A program made the translations under genes and the position numbers. From Streptococcaceae bacterium (GTDB lineage: Bacteria > Bacillota > Bacilli > Lactobacillales > Streptococcaceae): a stretch of 5,643 nt of DNA. Numbering within the stretch: the stretch's first letter is position 1; every line of letters starts with the position of its first letter. The stretch spans positions 1 through 5,643 of the forward strand of contig JAIRLR010000076.1 of assembly GCA_031259195.1 (NCBI GenBank), given 5' to 3'. The notes beneath the pieces are model-generated. The model did not search any database and was not told where the DNA came from. It saw only the letters and a program-made list of their open reading frames with translations. This document shows positions 1 to 5,527 of this stretch, in pieces.

Positions 1-382
1 CAATATGAACGGCACGCTTTGCCAACGCTCCATCTTTACTGCCACGAATCGTTTTGCCATCAATGGCAATGACGTCTCCTGAAAGTTCTTGACGAAAATT
101 TTGCGTCCATTCCAAGAAAAGTTTTTGAAATTGTTTCGCATCAATCATTGAAAAAATATTTCCAAAGGTATCGTGCGAGGGAATTTCACTTTCCAAAGTT
201 AAAAAAGTTCTTAGCCACTCTTCTTTTTCCTTCGCAAAAAGCTCCATTTCAGTGAATTTTTCAAAACCACAAATAACTGACATTACTGCAATTGTCAGCA
301 CTTCTGACAAATTATGGCGAATGCCATTTCCTTTTCGGAAATCTTCAAGATTTGAAAATAGTTCGACTCAAGGTACGGGCAT
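1..382 (-). pseudogene. ISAs1-family (H-repeat type) transposase, N-terminal part, early stop
   Basis: This is a DDE transposase fragment cut off by the window edge. After an ATG at 382-380 and three more codons (MPVP) there is a TGA at 370-368. The frame then stays open to position 1, about 122 codons. The open part has the family's N-terminal helper-domain pattern (NLEDFRKGNGIRHNLSEVLT, then AVMSVICG), the region SHDTFGNIFSMID, and the block IAIDGKTIRGS, whose Asp is the first catalytic acidic residue of the DDE set. The remaining catalytic residues would lie outside the window. A weak purine-rich ribosome site (GGAAGAGA) lies about 5 nt before the ATG, so that ATG is probably the original start and the TGA an inactivating mutation. 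No good in-frame start lies just after the TGA. The family call is firm. The pseudogene status depends on that one stop and would change if translation begins elsewhere. Confidence 0.75.
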
Positions 383-530
383 GTTGTTCTCTTCCGTTTC
401 TTTAATTCACATCACTGCTTTCACTGTAACAAAATTCAGCGGTTAACGCTTGTTTTTAATTTATATCTCTTTACAAAAAGTCGTATGCGATGGCTCTGAA
501 TAGTGGTGCTATTTCGAGGATCCCGTTCTA

Positions 531-565
531 ACGATTTGTAATCAAGCAAACTCAAAACAAATCGT
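531..565. repeat. 9-bp inverted repeat inside the IS leader
   Basis: ACGATTTGT at 531-539 is the exact complement of ACAAATCGT at 557-565, with a 17-nt loop. Two more pairs are possible beyond one mismatch. It lies between the element terminus and the transposase start, where some insertion sequences carry RNA structures that limit transposase translation from outside transcripts. That role is only a suggestion. Confidence 0.55.
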
Positions 566-681
566 AAGGAACCCGACAGATCTTTTGACAAAAAAGTGCT
601 AAAAATTAAAAAAAATTGCGCAATTCTGAAGATCATTAACAGGTTCTTAAGGTGATTTTAGATATTTATTTGAAAATTTTC

Positions 682-695
682 ATGCGTCGGCCCTG
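682..695 (-). repeat. Terminal inverted repeat end of the left ISAs1-type element
   Basis: Read on the minus strand from 695, the sequence is CAGGGCCGACGCAT. It matches the right-hand element's start at 5528 (CAGGGCAACAGCAT) at 10 of 14 positions, and both precede ISAs1-like transposase starts in the correct orientation. The partner repeat is outside the window. Confidence 0.6.
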
Positions 696-714
696 GTGGA
701 GTTACACATTTTAC

Positions 715-735
715 TTGAAAAAGCCGCTTTTAGTT
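715..735 (-). terminator. Weak hairpin after the CHAP hydrolase gene
   Basis: On the minus strand, about 8 nt past the stop codon, AAAAG-CGG-CTTTT forms a 5-bp stem with a 3-nt loop followed by one more T. It is in the right place for the hydrolase terminator and could work in both directions, but it is short and AT-rich. The IS end lies only about 24 bp further on and may have separated a better terminator from the gene. Confidence 0.3.
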
Positions 736-739
736 TGCA

Positions 740-1897
740 CTATTTATGAATAATACTAACTCCGCTCGTTCTAGGATCAACTACTCTTTTATTGAAACCA
801 CCATTATAGTTAGCTTCTGACATATTGATAGTGCCATCTGGATTTACGCTATCTACAACTCCTACATGACCATAAGAACTAGCTCCAGCAACTCCTGGAT
901 TAAAAGCAACAACTGCGCCAGCTTCTCCTGTGCTATCAACTTTTTTTCCTTCAGCTTGAGCATTAGCTGCCCATTGTGAAGCATTTCCTAAGCCACCAAT
1001 ACCAGTTTTTGCAGCGGCATAATCTGTACATTGCATTCTTCCGCCTGAATAACCACCAGTTCTTGCTAATGATACTGGTGCGACGGTGGCCATGGGAGGA
1101 AGTATTATTGGAGTACTATTAGTTTTTGCTTTAGGTGTTGCTGTAATTTGTATTTGTCTAGCTGCGCGCTCTTCAACAAATTCTCTTTGCTGTCGTTCTC
1201 GTACTTCTCTAGCAGCTCTTTGCGCTTCTTCTTTTCTTGCAATCAAAACTTGTTTATCTTCTTCTGCTGAAGCTCGTCTAGCTTTCAAATCTAGTTTTTC
1301 AACTTCCAAATCAGTTTGAAGGCGCTCCAACTCTTCTTTATTTCTTTGGATTCTTTCCATATTTGCACGAATTAAAGCTACTCTTTCATTTGCCGCTATT
1401 TCTTTATTTTGAAGTATCGTATAATCTCTTTTTTGTTGTTCTATTAATTCCCTTTGACTAGACATTACTTTACCAATAGAAGTTAAAGCGCTAATTTTTT
1501 GACTCCAATTAGAATTTTTGTTAAAAATAACTTTTATATAATTTAACCAAACACCATCTTTGTTTAGCTGAAGAGTACGTGCATTTTTTTCTATGCGCTC
1601 ATGACGCTTATTTATACGATCATTTAACTCCGCAATTTCTCTTTCTAATCGCTCTAAATCTCTTTGAGCATCTTCTAATTCACCTTGCAAGCGATCGACT
1701 TCTGCTTCCCGATCTGCGATTTGTCCCTTTATAACGTGAATATTACGTTCCATCTCGCTTTCTTGAGCTCTTATTTCATTGATTTCTTGATCTTTTGCGT
1801 CAATTTCATCAACAGCAAAAGTAATATTTGGAGCATTTACAAATGTTTCTCCTAATATCGTTAAAACAGTAAGTGTAGTGACGATTTTTTTCTTCAT
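740..1897 (-). CDS. Secreted PcsB/Usp45-like peptidoglycan hydrolase (coiled coil + CHAP domain)
   Basis: A 385-residue secreted cell-wall hydrolase. Residues 1-28 form a signal peptide (MKKK, then a hydrophobic stretch, with likely cleavage after TFA). Residues 30-110 and 150-250 are long charged heptad-like helices, forming a coiled coil interrupted by NSNWSQKISALTSIGK at 128-143. Residues 252-285 are a Pro/Thr-rich linker. Residues 286-385 are a CHAP amidase/endopeptidase domain with candidate catalytic Cys290 (QCTDYAA), His344 (YGHVGVVDS) and an acidic or amide residue in SEANYN (361-363). Length and layout match streptococcal PcsB, whose coiled coil is controlled by FtsEX at the division septum, and lactococcal Usp45. 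The start at 1897 is chosen because AAAGGA lies 8 nt upstream (1911-1906) and MKKK begins a normal signal peptide. A TTG ten codons earlier lacks both. A WalR box lies upstream. The family assignment is strong, but the exact bond cleaved is not readable from sequence. Confidence 0.92.
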   Translation of the reverse strand: MKKKIVTTLTVLTILGETFVNAPNITFAVDEIDAKDQEINEIRAQESEMERNIHVIKGQIADREAEVDRLQGELEDAQRDLERLEREIAELNDRINKRHERIEKNARTLQLNKDGVWLNYIKVIFNKNSNWSQKISALTSIGKVMSSQRELIEQQKRDYTILQNKEIAANERVALIRANMERIQRNKEELERLQTDLEVEKLDLKARRASAEEDKQVLIARKEEAQRAAREVRERQQREFVEERAARQIQITATPKAKTNSTPIILPPMATVAPVSLARTGGYSGGRMQCTDYAAAKTGIGGLGNASQWAANAQAEGKKVDSTGEAGAVVAFNPGVAGASSYGHVGVVDSVNPDGTINMSEANYNGGFNKRVVDPRTSGVSIIHK

Positions 1898-1959
1898 CGA
1901 GCCATTCCTTTCTATTTTCATCGACAATTAATTACGATAACCAATCAAACGATACGTAC

Positions 1960-1988
1960 AGACTAACAAAATGAGGTTGCATCTTCAA
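1960..1988 (-). promoter_or_regulatory. Putative promoter of the CHAP hydrolase gene
   Basis: On the minus strand, TTGAAG (1988-1983) and TAGTCT (1965-1960) are 17 nt apart. A TGN extended -10 (TGT) directly precedes the second hexamer. The -10 itself is poor (3 of 6), as is usual for activator-dependent promoters. The predicted start near 1953 leaves a leader of about 55 nt. The WalR box lies 9 nt upstream of the -35. Confidence 0.45.
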
Positions 1989-2005
1989 AACATAATTTTT
2001 ACAAT
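1977..2005 (+). promoter_or_regulatory. Putative promoter of lafB-lafA
   Basis: TTGCAT (1977-1982) and TACAAT (2000-2005) are separated by exactly 17 nt. The -10 matches 5 of 6 consensus positions and the -35 matches 3 of 6. Transcription would begin near 2012, leaving a leader of about 45 nt that carries the AGGAGG ribosome site. The -10 lies inside the WalR direct repeat, so the bound regulator would probably block this promoter. Confidence 0.45.
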
Positions 2006-2014
2006 AATGTTACA
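1998..2014 (-). promoter_or_regulatory. WalR (VicR/YycF) binding box
   Basis: The minus strand reads TGTAAC-ATTAT-TGTAAA, an exact match to the WalR consensus direct repeat TGTWAH-N5-TGTWAH of Gram-positive bacteria. In streptococci VicR activates pcsB, so a box just upstream of a PcsB-like hydrolase gene fits the known regulon. Its centre lies roughly 53 nt upstream of the predicted hydrolase transcription start, a normal activator position. The regulator gene itself is not in the window. Confidence 0.75.
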
Positions 2015-2046
2015 ACACTATGAACAAAATCATTGATAGCTTTTGT

Positions 2047-2052
2047 AGGAGG
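2047..2052 (+). promoter_or_regulatory. Ribosome binding site that sets the lafB start
   Basis: AGGAGG is followed by a 6-nt spacer and GTG at 2059. The in-frame ATG at 2020 has no ribosome site and lies upstream of this motif, so the GTG is the likely initiator. Confidence 0.8.
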
Positions 2053-2058
2053 AAAAGT

Positions 2059-3078
2059 GTGGTCATCATAAATATGCTAAGTTCAGCCGATAAAGTTGCA
2101 GGTCAAGGTGTTGGCAGTGCTTATTTGGAACTGATAAAAATGCTGAAAGAAAACGCCAGTGACTCTTTGACAATAAAAATCAATTCGTGGAAAAAGTCAA
2201 ATATTACTCATTATCATACCATTGAGCCGCTTTATTATTTTTCCACTTTTTTTAAGTTTTACACTGGCGTTAAAGTGGGATATGTACATTTTTTGCCGGA
2301 AACGCTGGATGGCTCGATTAAGCTGCCAAAGTTTATATTTGCTATTTTTAAGAGATATGTGATTTCCTTTTATAAGAAAATGGATCATTTGGTGGTGGTT
2401 AATCCCAATTTTATTGATAAATTAGAAGCTTGTGGACTAAATCGTCAAAAAGTAACATACATTCCCAATTTTGTCTCCAAAGAAAAGTGGTATGAATTAT
2501 CAATGGATGAAAAAAAAAGTCTGAAAGACCGATTGAAAATTGCTAGAGATAAATTTATTGTTTTAGGTGCAGGACAGGTTCAAAAGCGCAAAGGAGTGGA
2601 TGATTTTGTTGCTTTAGCTTTGAAAAATCTAGATGTGCAATTTATTTGGACTGGTGGGTTTTCATTTGGTAAGATAACAGCTGGATTTGAGCGTTACAAA
2701 GAAATAGTTGATCATCCACCAAAAAATCTTATTTTTACAGGAACTATTTCGCGTGAAGAGATGATGCAATATTACAATATTGCTGATTTATTTTTACTCC
2801 CTAGCTTTAATGAGCTGTTTCCAATGAGTATTTTAGAAGCTGCCAGCTGCAAAACGCCAGTAATGCTTCGTGACTTGGCTTTGTATCATCACATCCTTGA
2901 AGGAAAATATCTTCCTGTTCAGAACTTAGAAGATATGAATAAAAAACTAAGGGAAATTCTAAATAATCGGAAAATATTAGCAAAATATCAAAAAAAGGCA
3001 GAAGAAATTTCTAACCAGTATTCTGAAGGAGCGCTTTATAAGATATGGAAGAATTTTTATAAATCTCTTTTAAACTAG
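2059..3078 (+). CDS. lafB: GT4 glycosyltransferase, second sugar of diglycosyl-diacylglycerol (LafB/CpoA/BgsA type)
   Basis: A 339-residue retaining GT-B enzyme that adds a second sugar to monoglycosyl-diacylglycerol at the inner membrane face, giving the glycolipid that commonly anchors lipoteichoic acid. The N-terminus (MLSSADKVAGQGVGSAY, residues 6-22) and several blocks closely resemble pneumococcal CpoA/LafB as I remember it: HYHTIEPLYY (51-60), GYVHFLPETLDGS (74-86), HLVVVNP (110-116), YIPNFVSKEKW (134-144) and GAGQVQKRKG (170-179). The GT4 EX7E motif is E252/E260 in NELFPMSILEAASC. There are no membrane spans, and a basic, aromatic patch near 95-108 could contact lipid. The GTG start is supported by AGGAGG and by homologues beginning at the same point; an ATG 13 codons earlier would add an uncharacteristic extension. 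lafA follows after 22 bp, probably in one operon. The donor sugar (UDP-Gal in pneumococci, UDP-Glc in enterococci) cannot be decided here. Confidence 0.9.
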   Translation: MVIINMLSSADKVAGQGVGSAYLELIKMLKENASDSLTIKINSWKKSNITHYHTIEPLYYFSTFFKFYTGVKVGYVHFLPETLDGSIKLPKFIFAIFKRYVISFYKKMDHLVVVNPNFIDKLEACGLNRQKVTYIPNFVSKEKWYELSMDEKKSLKDRLKIARDKFIVLGAGQVQKRKGVDDFVALALKNLDVQFIWTGGFSFGKITAGFERYKEIVDHPPKNLIFTGTISREEMMQYYNIADLFLLPSFNELFPMSILEAASCKTPVMLRDLALYHHILEGKYLPVQNLEDMNKKLREILNNRKILAKYQKKAEEISNQYSEGALYKIWKNFYKSLLN

Positions 3079-3100
3079 TCCACATCGAAAGGGTAAAGTT

Positions 3101-4357
3101 ATGAAGATCGGTTTTTTTACAGATACTTATTTTCCACAAGTGAGTGGTGTTGCCACATCTATTTATACGCTGAAAAATGAATTAGAAAAAATGGGTCATA
3201 TTGTTTATATTTTTACCACAACAGATCCTCATGCAAACAAGAACGAAGAAAAGAGAATTATTCGTTTGCCAAGTGTTCCTTTTATTTCTTGTAAGGATCG
3301 CAGAGTTATGGTCAGAGGAATAGTTGAAACATACCGTATAGCTTGCAAGTTAGATCTTGATATTATCCATACGCATACAGAGTTTGGCTTGGGAATCTTG
3401 GGAAAAATAACAGCTCAACGTTTGAAAATTCCAGTTGTTCATACTTGGCATACTAACTATGAAGAGTATTTGCATTATATTGCAAAGGGGAAATTAATCC
3501 GGCCTGTTCATGTAAAAATGATGGCAAAACTTTTGTTTAATAAAATTGATGGAATTGTTTGTCCTAGCCAATTGGTTTTAGAGATGCTTCGTGATTATGG
3601 TATTAAAAGTCCAATGCGTGTTATTTCAACAGGCATTGATATTCATCGTTTTATTTGTCCGGAAATCACAACAGAAGATGAGCAGAATTTGCGGCAAAGT
3701 TTGGGAATTCAAGATAGCGACATTCTGCTTTTAACACTAAGCAGGCTTGCTTATGAGAAGAATATCCATCTTTTAATAAGTGGAATGCCAAAAATATTTG
3801 CAAAGTACTCAAATGCTCATTTGGTTATTGTGGGGGACGGCCCTGCGCGGATTGATTTGGAAAGACAAGCTTATACTTTGGAGCTATCAGATCATGTTCA
3901 CTTTACTGGAATGATTGATAATAAAAAAGTCGTCTATTACTACCATGCTGCGGATTATTTTATCAGTGCTTCAAATTCAGAAACACAAGGCTTAACTTAT
4001 GCAGAAAGCTTAGCCTCTGGACTACAATCGATTGTTTATGGCAATGCTTATCTAGAAGAACTGCTTGATAATGAAATGTTTGGCTGCTTATATTACGAGC
4101 AAGATGCATTTGCTAATGTTTTAATGGATTACATGGAAAAAAATATTGTTATAGACGAAGATTTACTAAATAAAAAACTTTATGACATTTCTTCAGACCA
4201 CTTTGGCTTATCGATGGTGGATTTTTACTTGGATACGTTGGTTCATTACTCTCGCAAACGAATAGCTAGACAGAAAAAATTGGCGTTAGTTGATATTAAA
4301 AAGAAATTGCTGAATCTGAAAAAAATTAGCAGGCATAAATCTAAAATAAGTTCTTGA
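3101..4357 (+). CDS. lafA: GT4 glycosyltransferase, 1,2-diacylglycerol 3-glucosyltransferase (LafA/BgsB type)
   Basis: A 418-residue GT-B enzyme that probably transfers glucose from UDP-glucose to diacylglycerol, the first step before LafB. Features in order: FFTDTYFPQVSGVATS (5-20) with the glycine-containing N-terminal loop typical of alpha-monoglucosyldiacylglycerol synthases; HTHTEFGLG (90-98); TWHTNYEEYLHYI (115-127), a conserved acceptor-side segment of this subfamily; SRLAYEKN (214-221) and VGDGPAR (244-250), donor-binding elements; and the EX7E pair E294/E302 in SETQGLTYAES. The last 35 residues are rich in Lys/Arg, which suits attachment to anionic lipid. The ribosome site GAAAGGG lies 7 nt before the ATG. 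The 22-bp gap to lafB implies co-transcription, and the gene order (second-step enzyme first) is the same as I recall for the pneumococcal pair. No terminator is visible after the stop. Confidence is high for the family and good for glucose as donor. Confidence 0.9.
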   Translation: MKIGFFTDTYFPQVSGVATSIYTLKNELEKMGHIVYIFTTTDPHANKNEEKRIIRLPSVPFISCKDRRVMVRGIVETYRIACKLDLDIIHTHTEFGLGILGKITAQRLKIPVVHTWHTNYEEYLHYIAKGKLIRPVHVKMMAKLLFNKIDGIVCPSQLVLEMLRDYGIKSPMRVISTGIDIHRFICPEITTEDEQNLRQSLGIQDSDILLLTLSRLAYEKNIHLLISGMPKIFAKYSNAHLVIVGDGPARIDLERQAYTLELSDHVHFTGMIDNKKVVYYYHAADYFISASNSETQGLTYAESLASGLQSIVYGNAYLEELLDNEMFGCLYYEQDAFANVLMDYMEKNIVIDEDLLNKKLYDISSDHFGLSMVDFYLDTLVHYSRKRIARQKKLALVDIKKKLLNLKKISRHKSKISS

Positions 4358-4422
4358 GCTTGATAATAGGCGATCTAAACTAATTTCGAGTTAATCTGAA
4401 TCTTTTGAAAGAGGTTCGGGAA

Positions 4423-5327
4423 ATGATCGTTCGTTCAGATTATATTGAAAGATTATTGCAAGTAAAAGATAAAAATATTATCAAAGTATTAACAGGCGTT
4501 AGACGTTGTGGAAAGTCTACCATTTAACAATGTTTCAAGATGAGTTAAGAAATCAAAGTATCAAAGAAGAACAAATTCAAGAGTATAACTTTGAAGACTT
4601 AGCTTTTGTGACTTGCTAGACTATCACGTACTTTATCGTAGAATTACTGATAAGCTTGTTGAAGGAAAAATGAACTATCTTTTTCTTGATGAAATTCAGC
4701 TGGTGCCAAATTTTGAGAGAGCAATGGATAGTTTGTTTATAAAAAACAATGTTGATTTGTATATTAGACCTCTTGTAAAACAAATTGCAAGTTTTTTGGC
4801 AGATGTCGCAGGAGGTCTTGTAACCATCAAAAGAATAGCAGATGCATTAACTTCTCTTGAGCAAAAAACGACAAGCAAGACAGTTTTAACTTACTTATCA
4901 GCTTTTCTTTTTTACCGTTCTAATCGATATGATATTGTCAGAAAACGTTATTTATCGATTAATTCCAAGTATTATCCGGTAGATCCAGCATTAAGAAGAG
5001 CGTTGCTCGGAAATAAGAGACCCAACTTGGGACATCGGTTGGAGAATATTGTTTATATAGAACTAAAGCGTCGTGGCTATGAAATTTATGTTGGAAATGT
5101 CGGAAATTTGAAAATAGACTTTGTTGCTATTAAAGACGGAGTGACAGAGTATTATCAAGTATCACTCACTAACCTTAGCAGATGATAAAATCTATACAAG
5201 AGAAGTTACGTCGTTAAAAGAAGTTAAGGATAATTATCGCAAAATTTTGCTGACTCAGGATTTGGAAAATTATAATGATGCGGGGATTGAACAGGTAAAT
5301 GTTGTAGATTGGCTGCTTGGAAAGTGA
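4423..5327 (+). pseudogene. Decayed AAA-type ATPase with DUF4143 C-terminus
   Basis: Remains of the widespread AAA_14/DUF4143 ATPase family (usually about 400 residues, function poorly defined). Translation starts at ATG 4423 with AAAGAGG 8 nt upstream and reaches the Walker A motif GVRRCGKST, then stops at TAA 4525. The protein continues in other frames: LTMFQDELRNQ... to NFEDLAF (about 4526-4607), then LDYHVLY with Walker B YLFLDEIQ (4676-4699). At about 4765 the reading jumps from NNVDLYI to RPLVKQIASFLAD, losing roughly 100-130 residues that normally include the TGSN sensor region. The C-terminal domain follows (SKYYPVDPALRRALLG; GHRLENIVYIELKRRGYEIY; KIDFVAI; EYYQVSLT), broken at TGA 5183 and resuming to end VNVVDWLLGK at 5327. 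That is three frame lesions plus one in-frame deletion, so no functional product is plausible. Two open pieces remain: 34 codons from 4423, and a stretch from a TTG at 4613 to 5185. Confidence 0.88.
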
Positions 5328-5328
5328 A

Positions 5329-5345
5329 AGATTGTATTACAATCT
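5329..5345. repeat. Palindrome just after the ATPase pseudogene
   Basis: AGATTGTA-T-TACAATCT is an uninterrupted 8-bp inverted repeat around a single T. It could fold as a 6-bp stem with a 5-nt loop. No T-run follows, so it is not a convincing terminator. It may be the stub of one, or the local sequence at the neighbouring IS junction. Confidence 0.45.
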
Positions 5346-5366
5346 CAATCGAGAGTGTAAACTAAA

Positions 5367-5410
5367 CCGTGTAAGTAATCAATCCTAGGTAGTGTTGCTA
5401 CACGGCTTTT
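5367..5410 (+). promoter_or_regulatory. Stem-loop in the IS256-like leader
   Basis: CCGTGTA (5367-5373) pairs perfectly with TACACGG (5399-5405), which is followed by CTTTT. Within the loop, GTAG/CTAC could form a competing hairpin that uses part of the right arm. The structure stands between the IS end and the transposase ribosome site, where it could terminate or mask transcripts entering from outside. Function is inferred from position alone. Confidence 0.4.
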
Positions 5411-5450
5411 GCTATCTAAAATATAACAAATATCAGGAGGAAAGAACTCA

Positions 5451-5527
5451 ATGGCAAAACGTAGACGTAACCCTAAATCCGAAGCAATCGCAAAAGCAAT
5501 CTTAGAGCCTGTTAACTTGTCTTTCTA
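5451..5527 (+). pseudogene. IS256-family transposase, N-terminal stub
   Basis: ATG at 5451 follows AGGAGG by 10 nt. The first 19 residues, MAKRRRNPKSEAIAKAILE, resemble the start of IS256-family (Mutator-like) transposases of lactic bacteria as I remember them. After Glu19 (5507) the reading no longer fits that family. About 20 nt of unclear origin precede the ISAs1-type terminus at 5528. Read on, the frame crosses into the second element and stops at TGA 5577, giving a meaningless 42-residue hybrid. A normal IS256 transposase is about 390 residues, so all catalytic residues are absent. Confidence 0.6.

Larger units (their letters stand above)
1..695 (-). mobile_element. ISAs1-family insertion sequence, partial (transposase-proximal end)
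   Basis: The element is oriented leftward and its distal part lies beyond position 1. It is recognised by an ISAs1-type transposase N-terminus (see 1-382) and by a terminus that reads CAGGGCCGACGCAT on the minus strand, starting at 695. The second ISAs1-type element at the right edge starts CAGGGCAACAGCAT, so the two share CAGGGC and GCAT at the same spacing, which supports 695 as the true end. About 313 bp of non-coding DNA separate the terminus from the transposase start, which is longer than I would expect for this family. The 45 bp up to the hydrolase stop codon belong to the host. The target duplication cannot be tested because the other end is not present. Confidence 0.65.
383..695. other. 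Non-coding leader of the ISAs1-type element
   Basis: No convincing gene lies in this 313-bp stretch. A 66-codon minus-strand frame (636-436) has no ribosome site and no recognisable domain, and looks fortuitous. The stretch contains an inverted repeat (531-565), a short palindrome AATTGCGCAATT at 614-625 flanked by an A/T run, and the element terminus at 695. I see no clear promoter for the transposase. Confidence 0.5.
5351..5527 (+). mobile_element. IS256-like insertion sequence, left end only
   Basis: The stretch from GAGAGTGTAAACTAAACCGT (5351-5370) resembles the left terminus and leader of IS256-family elements of lactic bacteria. It is followed by a structured leader, a possible promoter (TTGCTA 5395-5400, 16 nt, TAAAAT 5417-5422), AGGAGG at 5435-5440, and a transposase start at 5451. 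Similarity to the transposase fades after 5507, and the ISAs1-type element begins at 5528, so the rest is missing or displaced to the right of the window. The exact left boundary is inferred from the terminus-like sequence only. Confidence 0.55.

Noticed and set aside
252..446. 64-codon plus-strand frame
   Set aside because: It lies opposite the ISAs1 transposase frame, which has clear family motifs.
436..636. 66-codon minus-strand frame in the IS leader
   Set aside because: No ribosome site, no recognisable motif, and it contains the inverted repeat. Judged fortuitous.
637..644. CCTGTTAA shared (minus strand) with 5508-5515
   Set aside because: Eight bases in AT-rich DNA can recur by chance, and it lies at different positions relative to the two IS ends.
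1086..1319. 77-codon plus-strand frame with a hydrophobic start
   Set aside because: It is antisense to the coiled-coil and linker part of the CHAP gene. The apparent hydrophobicity is a by-product of the reverse strand.
2197..2388. 63-codon minus-strand frame
   Set aside because: Antisense shadow inside lafB with no ribosome site.
4358..4422. Terminator or attachment site after lafA
   Set aside because: No stem with a following T-run and no direct repeat was found in these 65 bp.
4525..4619. Programmed frameshift in the ATPase
   Set aside because: No slippery site with supporting structure is evident, and three further lesions downstream make decay the simpler explanation.
4696..4878. 60-codon minus-strand frame
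   Set aside because: Antisense shadow of the ATPase pseudogene.
4613..5185. 190-codon frame as a free-standing DUF4143 protein
   Set aside because: It starts at a TTG without a ribosome site, lacks Walker A, has a central deletion and an early C-terminal stop. It is a piece of the pseudogene.
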